Shown piece after piece: positions 1-8,740 of a DNA stretch of 64,000 nucleotides. The notes below the pieces were generated by a model. That model did not search any database, was not told the DNA's origin, and saw only the letters and a program-made list of their open reading frames with translations. Source of the DNA: Microcoleus vaginatus HSN003 (GTDB lineage Bacteria; Cyanobacteriota; Cyanobacteriia; Cyanobacteriales; Microcoleaceae); NCBI RefSeq assembly GCF_022701255.1, contig NZ_CP031705.1:5084001-5148000 (forward strand), in the 5' to 3' direction. Position numbers and translations under genes: made by a program. Position 1 is the stretch's first letter; every line of letters starts with the position of its first letter.

Positions 1-682
1 GAGGTGTCATTTGTGTAGATTGCTTGAATAAGCTAGCAAAATAATGCGGACTTATCTGGACGGTACTACTCAGTTTTTCCAAACTTAAATTCTGGTCTAA
101 ATGTTCGTCAATATAATTGAATACTTGCCTGAGCTGATACTTGCATAATCCGCCCGTATAGTTTTTAATCTCCTTTTGAAAGGAACAGTAGCGCCTCAGC
201 AAATGCACAGAAAGCGCTGTTGCCATTGACTCTGCATAGAGGCGGCTGTCTGCACCTCCGGCTGCTAGTTCTTCCTTCAAGGCTAGCCCCATATGCTGAA
301 TTAATGGGTCGCGTAGCTGCAATTGTGGCACTAACTCAATGCGATCGGCATCCACAGATTCAAAAGCAGCGCGCGCAAGCATTGCAGGTTGGAGAAATAA
401 CTCAATTAATGGAACTTCCCGATCGACTAATGTTCTAGGAAAAGTTTGAGTAGCAGGAATAATAGCAATATCACCGTGGGCATAATCTACGTGCTGCCAA
501 CTTCCATTAAACATAAAACTAGCCCGAAAATCATTCTGAGCGATGATGATAAAGTGCTGACCTAAATCAGCTTCCGGCATTTCGTCAGCAGGTTCTAGTT
601 CGTAGATGAGATTCAAACCATCCCATCCGGCTTCAAAGCTAGAAAGGAGGTGCAAGTGTGGTGCAGGTTCGTTATTAGACAC
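1..682 (-). CDS. AraC-family transcriptional regulator, 3' end outside the window
   Basis: The minus strand is open from a GTG at 682 to the left edge (227 codons), so the C-terminus is missing. The N-terminal part (MSNNEPAPHLHLLSS) leads into a cupin-like sensor region. The last roughly 50 residues, containing QVFNYIDEHLDQNLSLEKL and SPHYFASLFKQST, are the first helix-turn-helix of the AraC/XylS DNA-binding domain; the second is cut off. No ATG fits upstream in this frame and the GTG gives a natural start. It lies on the same strand as the methyltransferase-cupin pair but behind a terminator-like hairpin (719-747), so it is probably a separate unit. The effector is unknown. The family is clear from the HTH; the start is less certain. 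Confidence 0.85.
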   Translation of the reverse strand, partial: MSNNEPAPHLHLLSSFEAGWDGLNLIYELEPADEMPEADLGQHFIIIAQNDFRASFMFNGSWQHVDYAHGDIAIIPATQTFPRTLVDREVPLIELFLQPAMLARAAFESVDADRIELVPQLQLRDPLIQHMGLALKEELAAGGADSRLYAESMATALSVHLLRRYCSFQKEIKNYTGGLCKYQLRQVFNYIDEHLDQNLSLEKLSSTVQISPHYFASLFKQSTQMTP

Positions 683-718
683 GGCTAGTATCGAATTTGA
701 TTGACTATTTCCAATTTT

Positions 719-747
719 AAAAGGACACGGCAGTTCCGTGTCCTTTT
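719..747 (-). terminator. Rho-independent terminator-like hairpin after the methyltransferase gene
   Basis: A perfect inverted repeat (AAAAGGACACGG, then a short loop, then CCGTGTCCTTTT) starts 7 bases past the methyltransferase stop on the minus strand. The stem is GC-rich and ends in a short T run in the minus-strand direction. It separates the methyltransferase-cupin unit from the AraC gene that follows. Confidence 0.6.
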
Positions 748-753
748 CCGCAG

Positions 754-1389
754 CTAAACTGGTTTCACCCCAACTAATAAAGCGAGTTCCCGCCACTTCC
801 AATAACAGTCTGCATCGATAAAACCAATTTCTCTAAACCAGCGCAGTTGCGTTTCGACATCAAGCAATTTATTAGAGGGATCGTCGGGTCGATCGCCCAT
901 ACCGACCGCCTCTAGAAACTTCTGATGCAAAGCCTCTGTTGCGGACGCTACGTGCTCGAAATTGCAAAAAATGCCTCCGGGTTCCAAAAGCTGGAAAATT
1001 TCGGTGTAAAGGGAACGTTTGCGATCGTCTATTACGTGATGAATCGCAAAACTAGAAACAACCGCATCAAACTTGCCCAAATCCGGTAGCGATTCATCAA
1101 AATTGTGCTCGATAATCGTGACATTCTGGTCATCAGCAAAGCGAATTCTGGCTTTTTCCAGCATTGTCGGCGAAAAGTCGATCGCCACACATTCCACATT
1201 TGGTCGATCGCACTTTAGCAAGCCCAACAAACGCCCGTCTCCCGTACCCACATCTAGAATTCGCTTGACAGTTTTCGGCACTTCCCCCAAAAGTACCGCT
1301 TCACCTTCAGTGCGCTGAGGAACGCTATCAGCCTTAGCAAGATACGACAAAGCGTGTTCGGCTGAAGTCCAAAGATTGACTTGACTCAT
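754..1389 (-). CDS. Class I SAM-dependent methyltransferase
   Basis: 211 residues. The Rossmann-type SAM-binding fold is shown by motif I (LDVGTGDGRLL, about residues 45-55), an acidic residue ending strand 2 (VAIDFS) and a motif IV-like stretch (FDAVVSSFAIHHV). A post-motif segment LLEPGGIFCNFEH follows, as in Methyltransf_11/25-type enzymes of small-molecule metabolism. The substrate cannot be read from the sequence. The gene begins 6 bases after the cupin gene stop, so the two are almost certainly co-transcribed (cupin first), and a hairpin follows its stop. The family is sure; the reaction partner is unknown. Confidence 0.88.
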   Translation of the reverse strand: MSQVNLWTSAEHALSYLAKADSVPQRTEGEAVLLGEVPKTVKRILDVGTGDGRLLGLLKCDRPNVECVAIDFSPTMLEKARIRFADDQNVTIIEHNFDESLPDLGKFDAVVSSFAIHHVIDDRKRSLYTEIFQLLEPGGIFCNFEHVASATEALHQKFLEAVGMGDRPDDPSNKLLDVETQLRWFREIGFIDADCYWKWRELALLVGVKPV

Positions 1390-1395
1390 AATTTT

Positions 1396-1857
1396 TTAAT
1401 CCTCATAAATTTCGCCGTTTTTGTGCGTAAAAATCCAACCATTGTCGCTAGCCTTCGCGATTAAGTCATCATCTGGGTAATTAGCTGAATCACCAGAAGT
1501 GCGATCGCCAATTTCGAGATAAACAACATCTGCACTTGATCGGTTGACTAAATGATGCCCATCTGAATCACCCGCCGGAAAACCCACCGCCATACCCGGT
1601 TTCAGCACTTGCTCTCCAGAATCGGTAATCAGAGTAACTTCCCCTTCCAGAACATAGATTAACTCATCTTGACGAGTGTGCCAATGTCGAAGAGCAGAAC
1701 AACTTCCCGGCGCAAGTCTCACCAAATTTACCCCAAAATTCTGCAACCCGGCAGCATCGCCCAAGCGTTTTTTAACTCTTCCCGCAACAGCCGATTGAAA
1801 TTGTTGGGGATAATTCGAGCCTGTACTTTCCGGGACATTTTCAGGATTGAGGATCAT
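1396..1857 (-). CDS. Cupin-domain protein
   Basis: 153 residues, a single cupin barrel. Motif 1 is visible as HWHTRQDELIYVLEGEV (metal-ligand type histidines and glutamate) and motif 2 as PAGDSDGHHLVN. This arrangement is usual for small metal-binding cupins that act as sugar isomerases, dioxygenases or ligand sensors, and sequence alone does not choose between them. It is the first gene of a two-gene unit with the SAM methyltransferase, 6 bases downstream. The start ATG at 1857 gives the expected N-terminal extension before the barrel. Confidence 0.88.
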   Translation of the reverse strand: MILNPENVPESTGSNYPQQFQSAVAGRVKKRLGDAAGLQNFGVNLVRLAPGSCSALRHWHTRQDELIYVLEGEVTLITDSGEQVLKPGMAVGFPAGDSDGHHLVNRSSADVVYLEIGDRTSGDSANYPDDDLIAKASDNGWIFTHKNGEIYED

Positions 1858-2009
1858 ATAGTCGCCTTAAATAAAATAGGAACATCTTCCCCACATTACC
1901 TATCAATTTTAGATGGTAAACGAACTAGGCTAATCCCAATTTGCCACCCGCTGAAATTAATAAAATAATTGTCGAAACAGTGGCTCGCTCAGGCTTAAAA
2001 GTTGACTTT

Positions 2010-2387
2010 TTATAGGTTGATTAACTGAGAGATCACCCGCTGCGATCGCTTGACTGCTATTTTGCTAATTTTGAAGAGTTCGGGTACACTATTGTTATAA
2101 TCTGCTTCGTTTCGATCCCTTCTCAACTTTTCCAAGTTCCTCCCTATATTTTGACGCTCGGCCTCAGAACTCTGTTTGAACTGCTGCACCACATACTTGT
2201 GAGCATCTGCCGTTTTCGGAATAGAATGTCCTTCTGTTTCCTGCAAGTAATTTCTAGCACTGATAAAAGCTGCATAATATGCCCGACTGATAGCCGAACG
2301 CATTTTGGCTTCTTGATTTGCAGGAGGAGTAGGTTGACCGAGAAATTCTTTTGCTAGATTCAGGTACTGCGACCAGTCAAAAGTCAT
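2010..2387 (-). CDS. HEPN-domain protein (UPF0332-like), candidate toxin partner
   Basis: About 125 residues, all helical. An AYYAAFISARNYLQ helix and a later RRDRNEADYN stretch are the hallmarks of small HEPN proteins, many of which are RNase toxins or partners of nucleotidyltransferase antitoxins. I place the start at the ATG giving MTFDWSQYL, which follows the TAA of the upstream gene by 2 bases; a longer frame from 2405 would overlap that gene. The tight coupling to the gene at 2390-2878 suggests a two-gene cassette. The canonical RxxxxxH pair is not obvious (the region reads RNEADY), so RNase activity is unproven and a structural role is possible. Confidence 0.7.
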   Translation of the reverse strand: MTFDWSQYLNLAKEFLGQPTPPANQEAKMRSAISRAYYAAFISARNYLQETEGHSIPKTADAHKYVVQQFKQSSEAERQNIGRNLEKLRRDRNEADYNNSVPELFKISKIAVKRSQRVISQLINL

Positions 2388-2389
2388 TA

Positions 2390-2878
2390 TTAGCGCACGC
2401 CACAACTAAAAACTCTCCGCACCTCATACGGCAGAGGTAAATACCAATCCTCTGACAATTTTTCTTCTTTGTCAATTGCCTCGTCTATGATTTCATCGGC
2501 GTCACCATCAATAATAATATCCAGAAATAGCTGCGCGGAGTTAATAAATTCAGAGTCGGCCTCAACTTCAAGGCACAACTTTTTACCGGGGAAGTAATTG
2601 AAAATTTGGTCTGGTGCTTCCAGCAATACGGGCATCAAAAAATGATGTTTTTCCAGAAACTGTAATATTTCTGTTTTTCCCCGGAAGCTGTACAATTTTT
2701 CCAGAGATTCAATATCGGCATCAGCAACAGGCTTTAGCTCAGTTAAGCTTTCATGCAGCAGTATCTCAGCTAGGCTGTGGGCATCAAGTTGACGACGTTT
2801 CGCTTCTGCTAAAAGCCTTTCGCTGTCTTCAGGAGACAGTTGGATTGTCAGGGTTTGAGAATTGCTCGCGGTTTGCAT
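2390..2878 (-). CDS. Conserved hypothetical protein with N-terminal ribbon-helix-helix-like segment, partner of the HEPN gene
   Basis: 162 residues. The first 45 residues (SQTLTIQLSPEDSERLLAEA and following) resemble the strand-helix-helix start of antitoxin DNA-binding domains. The rest contains a segment LLEAPDQIFNYFPGKKLCLE followed by acidic stretches, a pattern I associate with cyanobacterial proteins encoded beside small HEPN or PIN proteins. Translation is probably coupled to the HEPN gene, whose ATG follows this stop by 2 bases. An antitoxin-like role is inference from layout; no family name is claimed. Confidence 0.6.
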   Translation of the reverse strand: MQTASNSQTLTIQLSPEDSERLLAEAKRRQLDAHSLAEILLHESLTELKPVADADIESLEKLYSFRGKTEILQFLEKHHFLMPVLLEAPDQIFNYFPGKKLCLEVEADSEFINSAQLFLDIIIDGDADEIIDEAIDKEEKLSEDWYLPLPYEVRRVFSCGVR

Positions 2879-2924
2879 ATAAATTGTATAATCTAAGGTT
2901 TGTTTTTGCTGTTTCCCTTGTGCC

Positions 2925-3425
2925 TTATTCTAACGGTTTTAAAGTCGTGGGGTTTTCCCGAATCGGTTTAATAAAACGGCTGTTAGCCCGCACAAAACAA
3001 TTGCCTTTTTGCGTGGAAACAGGCAGCCAACCCTTGCCTTGATTGTCAGAAATCATAATTTGATTAGCATTATTTCCCGTCACCGCTTCCAAGCGCTGTC
3101 CCCGCCGAAAAACAGTCACCACAGGCCACTGCGAAACATTATGTTTATTTTTTTCAAACAACTCAGCAGGCGCATCCAAACCGTCTACAGAAATTGAGCG
3201 AAATCTCTGAGCCATCCGGCAATTCAACCCTTTAGGATCAGAGTCAACAACCAACCAATTTACCTGCCTGTTGCCCCGCTGTCTCGCAGGTGGCACCGGA
3301 TAATCACCTTGCTTATTAGCAACAGGTATTGCTGAGGCTAAATTAACCTGCATTCCTAAAATCCAAGCCGCTGCGAGAAAGACAATTCTAATTTCTGCTT
3401 TCATTGCTACCCAAAATCCTTTCAT
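2925..3425 (-). CDS. Secreted SH3-like domain protein
   Basis: 166 residues with an N-terminal signal peptide (IRIVFLAAAWILGMQ, cleavage probably near ASA-IP). The mature part has a short proline- and arginine-rich linker, then a bacterial SH3-like pattern: NCRM, FRRGQRLEAVTGN and GWLPVSTQKGNCFVRANSRFI (two conserved cysteines, tryptophan in the last strand). Such domains sit in the periplasm and often bind peptidoglycan or partner proteins. A second ATG seven codons inside (3404) would give a more compact signal peptide and may be the real start. No operon partner is apparent. Confidence 0.7.
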   Translation of the reverse strand: MKGFWVAMKAEIRIVFLAAAWILGMQVNLASAIPVANKQGDYPVPPARQRGNRQVNWLVVDSDPKGLNCRMAQRFRSISVDGLDAPAELFEKNKHNVSQWPVVTVFRRGQRLEAVTGNNANQIMISDNQGKGWLPVSTQKGNCFVRANSRFIKPIRENPTTLKPLE

Positions 3426-3552
3426 TCGAGCTCATCATAATTTTATAGTACGTGCCACCTCTCCTTCACTTTCGCATCCCACCTCCGACAGTTCCCGCAA
3501 CCCATTAAGAATGTGTTATAAATATTGAGATTCATTAAGAAATATTGCTCAA

Positions 3553-5007
3553 ATGCTCGTTTCCCCCTCCGGCGTCAGCAAACTCAAAGAATCTTTAAAA
3601 GAAAAAGTATTCTTTGGGAATGAGCCAACCCCCGAACTCATAGCCATCTTACTGATTTACTTCGTCCAAGGTATTCTTGGACTCGCCCGCTTAGCCGTCA
3701 GCTTCTTCCTCAAAGACGAACTCGGCATGAGTCCGGCAGAAGTCTCCGCCATGCTGGGCGTCGTAGCCCTGCCTTGGATTATCAAACCCGTGTTCGGCTT
3801 CATGTCGGACGGCTTGCCGATATTCGGCTACCGCAGACGCCCTTACATCGTCCTCTCCGGGTTTCTGGGAACGTCAGCATGGGTGAGCCTCGCAACAATT
3901 GTACACACACCGCTTGCAGCTACAGGCGCGATCGCCCTGAGTTCCCTCTCCCTCGCCGTCAGCGACGTAATCGCCGACTCCCTGGTAGTCGAAAGGGCCA
4001 GAAAAGAATCCGTTACCGACGCCGGTTCCCTGCAATCCTTGTCTTGGGGCGCTGCAGCCCTCGGCGGACTAATTACCGCCTACCTCAGCGGTTCCCTGCT
4101 GCAACACTTCAGCACTCATACTATCTTTTTAATCACCGCATCTTTCCCGCTAATTGTATCAGCAACAGCTTGGTTAATTGCCGAAGAAAAAACCCACAAA
4201 ACCACCGACTTTGAAACGGTCAAAGACCAATTCAAACAACTGCGCCAAGCTATTACCCAAAAAACAATTTGGCTGCCCACCGCCTTTCTCTTCCTCTGGC
4301 AAGCCACCCCAAGCTCAGACTCCGCCTTCTTCTTTTTCACCACCAACGAATTAGGCTTTCAACCAGAATTTCTCGGCCGAGTCCGCCTCGTTACCAGCAT
4401 GGCCGCCCTCGCGGGCGTCTGGCTGTTTCAACGCTTCCTCAAAACAGTTCCATTTCGAGTAATTTTTGGCTGGTCAACCGTCCTTGCGACTGCTTTGGGC
4501 ATGACTACTTTATTATTAGTAACTCATGCCAACCGAGCATTAGGAATTGACGATCAATGGTTCAGCATCGGAGACAGCCTGATCCTGACAGTAATCGGAC
4601 AAATTGCTTATATGCCGGTGCTGGTACTCTCCGCCCGGTTGTGTCCCCGCGGCGTAGAAGCTACTTTATTTGCGCTGCTGATGTCAATCACAAATTTAGC
4701 AGGACTTTTGTCCCACGAAGGCGGTGCACTTTTAACCCACTTGTTAGGAATTACCGATCGCAATTTCGATAACCTCTGGCTGCTAATTGTCATCACAAAC
4801 CTCTCCACACTTCTGCCGCTACCGTTCTTAAATTGGCTGCCCGCCGATAGTACAGAAAGCGGCGATCAAAACAATCAAAAGTCTCTTCCCGTATTAGAAC
4901 CAGAAATCGGCAGTTCCAAACCAGGTGGACAGCATTTCATGCCTGAATACTTTCCTGACTTAGTACCAACAGTAAGGTCACAAAGCCGCACCGCAGACAG
5001 CAAATAA
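3553..5007 (+). CDS. Folate/biopterin transporter (FBT family, MFS-like)
   Basis: 484 residues with about 12 predicted membrane spans. The sequence matches the folate-biopterin transporter family shared by cyanobacteria, plastids and trypanosomatids: YFVQGILGLARLAVSFFLKD at the first span, PWIIKPVFGFMSDGLPIFGY before the second and YRRRPYIVLSG after it. The family moves folates or pterins across the inner membrane (the Synechocystis and Arabidopsis plastid members do this); substrate here is by homology. It is monocistronic, with AT-rich DNA and ATTAAGAA repeats ahead of the ATG. The C-terminus after the last span is a hydrophilic tail of about 60 residues. Confidence 0.9.
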   Translation: MLVSPSGVSKLKESLKEKVFFGNEPTPELIAILLIYFVQGILGLARLAVSFFLKDELGMSPAEVSAMLGVVALPWIIKPVFGFMSDGLPIFGYRRRPYIVLSGFLGTSAWVSLATIVHTPLAATGAIALSSLSLAVSDVIADSLVVERARKESVTDAGSLQSLSWGAAALGGLITAYLSGSLLQHFSTHTIFLITASFPLIVSATAWLIAEEKTHKTTDFETVKDQFKQLRQAITQKTIWLPTAFLFLWQATPSSDSAFFFFTTNELGFQPEFLGRVRLVTSMAALAGVWLFQRFLKTVPFRVIFGWSTVLATALGMTTLLLVTHANRALGIDDQWFSIGDSLILTVIGQIAYMPVLVLSARLCPRGVEATLFALLMSITNLAGLLSHEGGALLTHLLGITDRNFDNLWLLIVITNLSTLLPLPFLNWLPADSTESGDQNNQKSLPVLEPEIGSSKPGGQHFMPEYFPDLVPTVRSQSRTADSK

Positions 5008-5087
5008 AGGCAGGCACACAAGGATTTTGACACGGATACACAGATAAATTTAACTGTGTTTCCCCATTCTCCGAATTTCCTTCTCTC

Positions 5088-5120
5088 TGCGCCCTCTGTG
5101 CTCTCTGCGGTTAAAAAATT
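5088..5120. repeat. Dispersed CTCTGCG-type repeat
   Basis: The stretch with CTCTGCGCCCTCTGTG and CTCTGCGGTTAAAAAA matches the pattern at 13259-13300 and, inverted, at 44311-44345. It is a non-coding dispersed unit of the type scattered through cyanobacterial genomes. It lies just upstream of the oxygenase start and makes an upstream GTG start at 5056 unlikely. Confidence 0.5.
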
Positions 5121-5136
5121 CGCTCCCCTAACACCA

Positions 5137-6651
5137 ATGCAAAACTTACAACTTTCCGCATCTCAAACAGCCGCCCAAAACGTATCATACGATCGCACAG
5201 ACTGGCAGCGCGGCTACGAATCCCAACCCAACGAATCCGACTACTGGATTGACGACATAGAAGGCGAAATCCCCGCCGACTTGCAAGGCACATTCTTTCG
5301 CAACGGGCCCGGATTATTGGATGTCAACGGCCAGCGCATCCACCATCCATTTGACGGTGACGGGATGATTTGTGCGATCGCAATATCCGAAGGCCGCGCC
5401 CATTTCCGCAACCGATTCATACACACAGAAGGCTATCTCGCCGAACAAAAAGCCGGAAAAATTCTCCACCGAGGCGTTTTCGGCACACAGAAGCCGGGCG
5501 GTTGGCTAGCCAACATCTTTGATGTCAAAATCAAAAACATTGCCAACACCAACATCATTTATTGGGGCGACAAACTGCTAGCGCTTTGGGAAGCAGCACA
5601 ACCCTACAGACTCGACCCCCGCAGCCTAGAAACACTCGGCTTAGACACCCTAGACGGCATTTTACAACCCGGTGAAGCCTTCGCCGCCCACCCGAGAATT
5701 GAAAAAGGGAAAAATGGCAAAGGAGACAGATTAGTAAACTTTTCGGTCAAGCCCGGTTTGTCGAGTACCATCACGATTTACGAACTCGACGAAAGCGGCA
5801 AACTTTTGCAGCGTCACGCCCATGCAATACCGGGTTTTGCCTTCCTGCACGACATGGTAATTACCCCGAATTACTGCATATTCTTCCAAAATCCCGTCAG
5901 CTTCAATCCGCTGCTTTTCGTGTTAGGATTTCGCAGTGCATCCCAGTGCATTCAATTTTCGCCAAACAAGCCAACGCAAGCAATTTTAATTCCCCGCAAC
6001 GGCACTGACGAGGTGAAGATATTAGAAACCGAACCTTGTTTTGTCTTCCACCACTGCAACGCCTGGGAAGAAGGAGACGAAGTTTTTGTTGACTCAGTTT
6101 GTTACGACTCATTTCCCACTGTAGAGGCGGACGGCGATTTTAGGGAAATTGATTTTGAGAGCGTTCCGGCGGGCGAATTGTGGCGCTTTAAGTTAAATTT
6201 GCAAGACAAAACCGTGCAGCATCAAGTTGTTGAAACTCGGTGCTGCGAGTTTCCAACTTTGCATCCCAATAATGTCGGACAACCTTACCGATATCTTTAC
6301 ATCGGTGCTGCTGATGCTCCCACGGGAAATGCTCCTTTGCAAGCTATCCTCAAAATTGATTTCGTGACTGGTGAAAGGCACATTTGGAGTGCGGCACCGC
6401 GCGGTTTTGCGGGGGAACCGGTGTTTGTTCCCCGTGGTTCAGGCGTCTCGCCTGAAGCTGCAACGGCTGAGGATGACGGCTGGCTGCTGCTTTTAATGTA
6501 TGATGCAGCTAATCATCGATCGACCTTAGTGATTTTAGATGCTCGCGACATCACCAAAGGCCCGGTAGCGCGCTTGCATTTAAAACAGCACATTCCCTAC
6601 GGTTTGCACGGAAGTTTCACACCAAATGTATTGCTTCCTATCGGTTCGTAG
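5137..6651 (+). CDS. Carotenoid/apocarotenoid cleavage oxygenase
   Basis: 504 residues from the ATG at 5137. A seven-bladed propeller dioxygenase of the RPE65/CCD family: four iron-ligand histidines are visible at about H185 (AFAAHPR), H238 (AFLHDMV), H305 (FVFHHCNAWE) and H491 (YGLHGSF), at nearly the spacing of the Synechocystis apocarotenoid oxygenase. The early motif GTFFRNGPG and HPFDGDGMI are also typical. It likely cleaves apocarotenals, giving retinal, in the cytosol or at the thylakoid surface. The open frame extends 27 codons upstream to a GTG, but that part crosses a dispersed repeat, so the later ATG is preferred. It is not coupled to its neighbours. Confidence 0.92.
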   Translation: MQNLQLSASQTAAQNVSYDRTDWQRGYESQPNESDYWIDDIEGEIPADLQGTFFRNGPGLLDVNGQRIHHPFDGDGMICAIAISEGRAHFRNRFIHTEGYLAEQKAGKILHRGVFGTQKPGGWLANIFDVKIKNIANTNIIYWGDKLLALWEAAQPYRLDPRSLETLGLDTLDGILQPGEAFAAHPRIEKGKNGKGDRLVNFSVKPGLSSTITIYELDESGKLLQRHAHAIPGFAFLHDMVITPNYCIFFQNPVSFNPLLFVLGFRSASQCIQFSPNKPTQAILIPRNGTDEVKILETEPCFVFHHCNAWEEGDEVFVDSVCYDSFPTVEADGDFREIDFESVPAGELWRFKLNLQDKTVQHQVVETRCCEFPTLHPNNVGQPYRYLYIGAADAPTGNAPLQAILKIDFVTGERHIWSAAPRGFAGEPVFVPRGSGVSPEAATAEDDGWLLLLMYDAANHRSTLVILDARDITKGPVARLHLKQHIPYGLHGSFTPNVLLPIGS

Positions 6652-6659
6652 TTCGGCTA

Positions 6660-6740
6660 CTATGGGCGGGCAGGATGCCCACCCCACAAAAAGGAAAATT
6701 CATCTCTTGTGGAACAGGCATCTTGCCTGTTCCTAAACAA
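6660..6740. repeat. Dispersed palindromes related to the 37-kb tandem array
   Basis: This stretch contains GGGCGGGCAGGATGCCCACC and then the palindrome GGAACAGGCATCTTGCCTG completed by TTCC. The second is the same unit that is tandemly repeated at 37131-37507, and the GGGTGGGC/GCCCACCCC element also follows that array at 37518-37545. The region lies between the oxygenase and the DUF4436-like gene and has no coding potential. Confidence 0.75.
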
Positions 6741-6775
6741 GTAATTGAGAATGGTGCAATATCTCACTTTTAACC

Positions 6776-6816
6776 GACTTTAGCTAGGAGCCAGGGGTTT
6801 AAACCCCTGGCGGAGT
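6776..6816. repeat. Dispersed palindrome around GGGGTTTAAACCCC
   Basis: ACTTTAGCTAGGAG is followed by GCCAGGGGTTTAAACCCCTG and GC, a perfect 22-base palindrome. A second copy with the same left flank occurs at 35546-35585, there with GACAGGGG...CCCCTGTC; both arms changed together, so the pairing is kept. Confidence 0.75.
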
Positions 6817-6862
6817 GCGGCGACTGCTAACAACTATTCAATATGTAAAATATCCATAATAA

Positions 6863-7762
6863 ATGCCAACTGTCAACACATTTAATCTCAAAAAAATACT
6901 TATTTTAATTTGCAGTCTGGTCGTAATTTTGGCAATTATCTTATCTATTTACTCTTACAATGCTAACGCCCAAGAGCCTTACAATCCCTCTCCCGAAAGC
7001 GCTGTAGCGTCCAAAGGCTTGGTTGAGGTCAAAATGACCGTAATTGCCGTTGATCCCATTAAAAATGAATTAGAAGCCCGCTTGCAGTTTGAACTCACAG
7101 GTATCTATAAAAAAGGGCCAACTTACCCCGCTCAAGACTTGTTAATGACAGTTAACGGCGCAAATGTACAGGATTCGGAAATTACCTTTAAAGAAGGCAA
7201 ACCGATGATTGTCCCTGCATTGAAGTTTAACTTAGTCAAAGGAAAAATTAACAATTACCCGTTTGACCGGCACCTTGCTAAAGTAGCTATTTCGATTGAC
7301 CCGCTGCCTTCAATTGGTAAAAAGTTTGCTCCATTTGAACTGAATCCCGTGCCGCTGGAATTTAAGTTTCATGCCGATGTTCCAGGTTTCGACATCAGTT
7401 ATAAGCCGATGGAAGAGAATTCCTCTATCTTTATTTATATCGATGTGTCTGCAACTCGCTCCATCCCGGTGAAATTCTTTGCCTTAGTGATTATTGTCAT
7501 CATGTGGGTGCTGTCAATTATGGCGCTTTTGCTAGCCTTAAAAGTGATGAAATCGGGGAAGTTGCCGGAAGTGGGAATGCTGAGTTGGACTGGTGTGATG
7601 CTGTTTGCTTTTCCCGCGATTCGCAATGCTCAACCGGGGGTGCCTCCGGTGGGAACTGCCAGCGATTTCCTTTCGTTTTTTTGGACGGAAATTATTGTTG
7701 TGGTAGCGTTGGTGATTATCGGTAGTTGTTGGTTGAAGCGGTATCATCCGCCAACGGAATGA
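6863..7762 (+). CDS. DUF4436-like membrane protein
   Basis: 299 residues. An N-terminal hydrophobic segment (residues 10-30, signal anchor) precedes a beta-rich extracytoplasmic domain (EVKMTVIAVDPIKNELEARL, NNYPFDRHLAKVAI), then about three C-terminal membrane spans (VKFFALVIIVIMWVLSIMAL onward). The motif RNAQPGVPPVGTASDF followed by FFWTE in the last loop is what I recognise from DUF4436 proteins. Function is unknown. The gene stands alone, with dispersed repeats upstream, and its product should sit in the inner membrane. The family assignment is from memory of the C-terminal motif. Confidence 0.7.
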   Translation: MPTVNTFNLKKILILICSLVVILAIILSIYSYNANAQEPYNPSPESAVASKGLVEVKMTVIAVDPIKNELEARLQFELTGIYKKGPTYPAQDLLMTVNGANVQDSEITFKEGKPMIVPALKFNLVKGKINNYPFDRHLAKVAISIDPLPSIGKKFAPFELNPVPLEFKFHADVPGFDISYKPMEENSSIFIYIDVSATRSIPVKFFALVIIVIMWVLSIMALLLALKVMKSGKLPEVGMLSWTGVMLFAFPAIRNAQPGVPPVGTASDFLSFFWTEIIVVVALVIIGSCWLKRYHPPTE

Positions 7763-7885
7763 TTTTAGATTTTAGATTTGAAGAATTTAGCCCAGAGATA
7801 AATCAGGGGGCTTTTACCCTGGATACTTTCAATTAACAGTCAACAGTCCACAGCTAACCGTCAACAGTGAACTAAATTCACCAAT

Positions 7886-8740
7886 TCACTTTTTGATTTC
7901 CAAATTCTCAATGTCCTTTGCGGGTACTCCCAAACCTCGCAAAATAGTAAAAGCCATAATTCGATACCCCGACGGATTCGGGTGAACTCCATCTGCAGCC
8001 AACAAATTCAGAGTTTTACCTGCGTGCTTTTGATACGTGCCAATAACTTCCTGAAAAGGTGCATTCAAATCGATAAATAAGCACTGATTCTGCACCGCAA
8101 TTTCTCGCATCTCGGCAATATACTCTTGCAACCGGAGATTTGCTGGGCCGTCGAGAATTTCGCTTATCGGAGTAGGAGAAAGCAGTACAACTCGAATTCC
8201 TGCGGCTTTTGCCGCCAGCACCATTTGAGTTATTTTCTCCCGATATTCTGCCAGTGGCACTCCGGTGGGCAAGTTGCCTTGCGGATAAAACTGAAGGTTT
8301 TGGAAGTCAAAGAAAGCGTGCCAAACGTCGTTGACTCCGACATTAATCATCACTAAATCTGGCTTTTGGTCGATCGCATCTTTCTGGAAGCGGGCTTGCA
8401 TATCAGCCGCCTTGTTACCGGAGATTCCGGCGTTGACGATTTCGATTTTGCGATCGGGATAAAGGGCATTCAGATAGCGTTGCAGCAGCCAAACGTAACC
8501 TCCGGGGTATTTCCCGGCCTCGGTGATGCTGTCGCCCACTATCACAATTTTGCGCTTGCCTGCGAGCACGTTCTGGATTTCTGGTGGCGGCGTTGCTTCG
8601 GATACGGATTCTTTAAACACGGGAATTAAGGAGTGAGGAATGTTCAAGGCGATAACAGCAGCAATTACGGCGATGGCAAGTGTGATTAAAACTTGCCTCA
8701 GCCGGGATTTGGGACGTGGCGATCGCGCATTTGCAGACAT
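7886..8740 (-). CDS. SGNH/GDSL hydrolase, membrane anchored
   Basis: 284 residues from the ATG at 8740 (MSANARSPRPKS). One N-terminal membrane span (VLITLAIAVIAAVIALNI) anchors an SGNH esterase domain. Block I is IVIVGDSITEAGKYPGGYVW (nucleophile Ser in GDSI), block II glycine lies in VNAGISGNKA, block III is MINVGVNDVW, and block V is LAADGVHPNPSGYRIMA with the catalytic Asp and His. Such enzymes deacylate lipids, polysaccharides or peptidoglycan, probably in the periplasm here. An in-frame ATG 14 codons upstream is possible, but the extension has no family look. Monocistronic, convergent with the DUF4436-like gene. Confidence 0.88.
   Translation of the reverse strand: MSANARSPRPKSRLRQVLITLAIAVIAAVIALNIPHSLIPVFKESVSEATPPPEIQNVLAGKRKIVIVGDSITEAGKYPGGYVWLLQRYLNALYPDRKIEIVNAGISGNKAADMQARFQKDAIDQKPDLVMINVGVNDVWHAFFDFQNLQFYPQGNLPTGVPLAEYREKITQMVLAAKAAGIRVVLLSPTPISEILDGPANLRLQEYIAEMREIAVQNQCLFIDLNAPFQEVIGTYQKHAGKTLNLLAADGVHPNPSGYRIMAFTILRGLGVPAKDIENLEIKK

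Noticed and set aside
220-438. Plus-strand frame of 72 codons
   Set aside because: It is antisense to the AraC gene, which has a clear domain.
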